Positions 63,321 to 64,000 of a DNA stretch of 64,000 bases are shown here, piece after piece (position 1 is the first letter of the stretch; the number at the start of each line of letters is the position of its first letter). The stretch lies in assembly GCF_001444405.1 (NCBI RefSeq), contig NZ_CP013187.1, positions 372,001-436,000 on the forward strand, given 5' to 3'. The notes beneath the pieces are model-generated. The model worked only from the letters and a program-made list of their open reading frames with translations. It was not told where the DNA came from and searched no databases. The DNA is from Pseudoalteromonas phenolica. Its GTDB lineage: Bacteria > Pseudomonadota > Gammaproteobacteria > Enterobacterales > Alteromonadaceae. Made by a program: the position numbers and the translations under genes.

Positions 63321-64000
63321 ATGTCTGAAATTAACTGGGCACCGAGTGCGGATATTCAAACACTCAAACAGCGTGCGGTAATTATTGCGAAAATTCGTCA
63401 GTTTTTTGCCGAGCGTGATGTGATGGAAGTAGAAACGCCAAGCTTATCAGCTGCCAGTGTGACAGATGTTCATCTAGCGACTTTTGCGACTGAGTTTGTG
63501 GGCCCAGGCAATGCCGAAGGTTTGCCTTTATACATGCAAACCTCTCCTGAGTTTGCCATGAAGCGCTTACTTGCCGCTGGCAGTGGCGCCATTTATCAAT
63601 TAGCCAAAGCATTTCGTAACGAAGAATCGGGTCGTCATCACAATCCTGAATTTACTATGTTGGAATGGTATCGTCCTGGATTTGATGAATTTGATCTAAT
63701 GAACGAGATTGATGAGTTGATGCAGTTGATTTTAAACTGCAAAAAAGCCACCTCAGTGAGTTATCAACAAATCTTTATTGATGTATTAGGGCTAGATCCA
63801 CTTGAAGCAACATTGAGCGAGCTACAGCGACTCGCAACAGAAAAAGGCTATGGCGATATTGCTGCAAATGAAACACACAAAGACACGTTGTTACAGTTGT
63901 TATTCTGTATGGAAGTCGAGCCAAAAATAGGTATTGAAGCGCCTTGCTTTGTGTATCACTTTCCAGCCTCGCAAGCGGCATTGGCGCAATTAAATCCAGA
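63321..64000 (+). CDS. epmA: EF-P lysyltransferase EpmA, N-terminal part (cut by window edge)
   Basis: The frame is open from the ATG at 63321 to the last base, giving 226 residues of a protein of about 325. It resembles a class II lysyl-tRNA synthetase catalytic core without the anticodon domain: [36 protein letters not shown] and [24 protein letters not shown] (motif 2). This is the EpmA/GenX/PoxA type, which attaches beta-lysine to Lys34 of EF-P. The end lies outside the window. Confidence 0.94.
   Translation, partial: MSEINWAPSADIQTLKQRAVIIAKIRQFFAERDVMEVETPSLSAASVTDVHLATFATEFVGPGNAEGLPLYMQTSPEFAMKRLLAAGSGAIYQLAKAFRNEESGRHHNPEFTMLEWYRPGFDEFDLMNEIDELMQLILNCKKATSVSYQQIFIDVLGLDPLEATLSELQRLATEKGYGDIAANETHKDTLLQLLFCMEVEPKIGIEAPCFVYHFPASQAALAQLNP

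Overview
The window reads as one contiguous chromosomal segment of a marine gammaproteobacterium of the order Alteromonadales, most likely Pseudoalteromonas. This is inferred from the complete gammaproteobacterial mraZ-to-lpxC division cluster followed by dciA, secA and mutT, from the hdfR/maoP pair, from a NagP-type transporter next to a GH20 chitobiase, from DciA (the helicase loader of bacteria lacking DnaC), from the abundance of TonB receptors, c-di-GMP proteins and hybrid kinases, and from moderate GC. No rRNA, tRNA, CRISPR array, prophage or insertion sequence was recognised.

Layout. 1-701: a DUF3034 protein (cut by the window edge) and a group 1 truncated haemoglobin lipoprotein. 769-3384: a solute-binding-like protein and a secreted protein with two H-lectin-like repeats. 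3460-7585 (minus): a TonB-dependent receptor and a metallophosphoesterase in one operon. 7909-9827: a degenerate GGDEF membrane protein overlapping an AraC-type regulator. 9824-13552 (minus): two spondin-domain proteins followed by an OmpR-type two-component system. 13678-15071: divergent hdfR and maoP. 15209-18224: a two-gene operon of a GshB-like ATP-grasp ligase and a fusion of an N-formylglutamate-amidohydrolase-like domain with a DUF1704/QEGLA zinc-peptidase-like domain; this is the best candidate for a poorly described system. 18295-31756: a regulatory and accessory block with a 1426-residue hybrid kinase, an alpha/beta hydrolase-TetR operon with operator-like repeats, a DUF885 lipoprotein, a MASE1/CHASE hybrid kinase and a GGDEF-EAL protein, the last two converging on a 209-bp MITE-like element.

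32103-49900 is the division and cell-wall cluster in canonical order: mraZ, rsmH, ftsL, ftsI, murE, murF, mraY, murD, ftsW, murG, murC, ddlB, ftsQ, ftsA, ftsZ, lpxC. Most genes overlap or abut by a few bases. A sigma70-like promoter and four TGG repeats at a 10-bp period (the MraZ operator) precede it. Then come dciA (minus), secA and mutT.

53935-58524 holds a candidate small RNA and a GlcNAc/chitin module (GH20 hexosaminidase and nagP). Each of the two genes is preceded by a related dyad, best explained as a site for a NagR-type repressor. 58736-64000 has ygiQ, two small uncharacterised genes and the EF-P module: epmB divergent from efp, with epmA cut by the right edge. Together epmA, epmB and efp encode the beta-lysylated EF-P system.

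Everything is read by eye: family names come from recognised motifs and gene order, without database searches. Start codons were re-chosen where a better ribosome-binding site, signal peptide or family length supported it.
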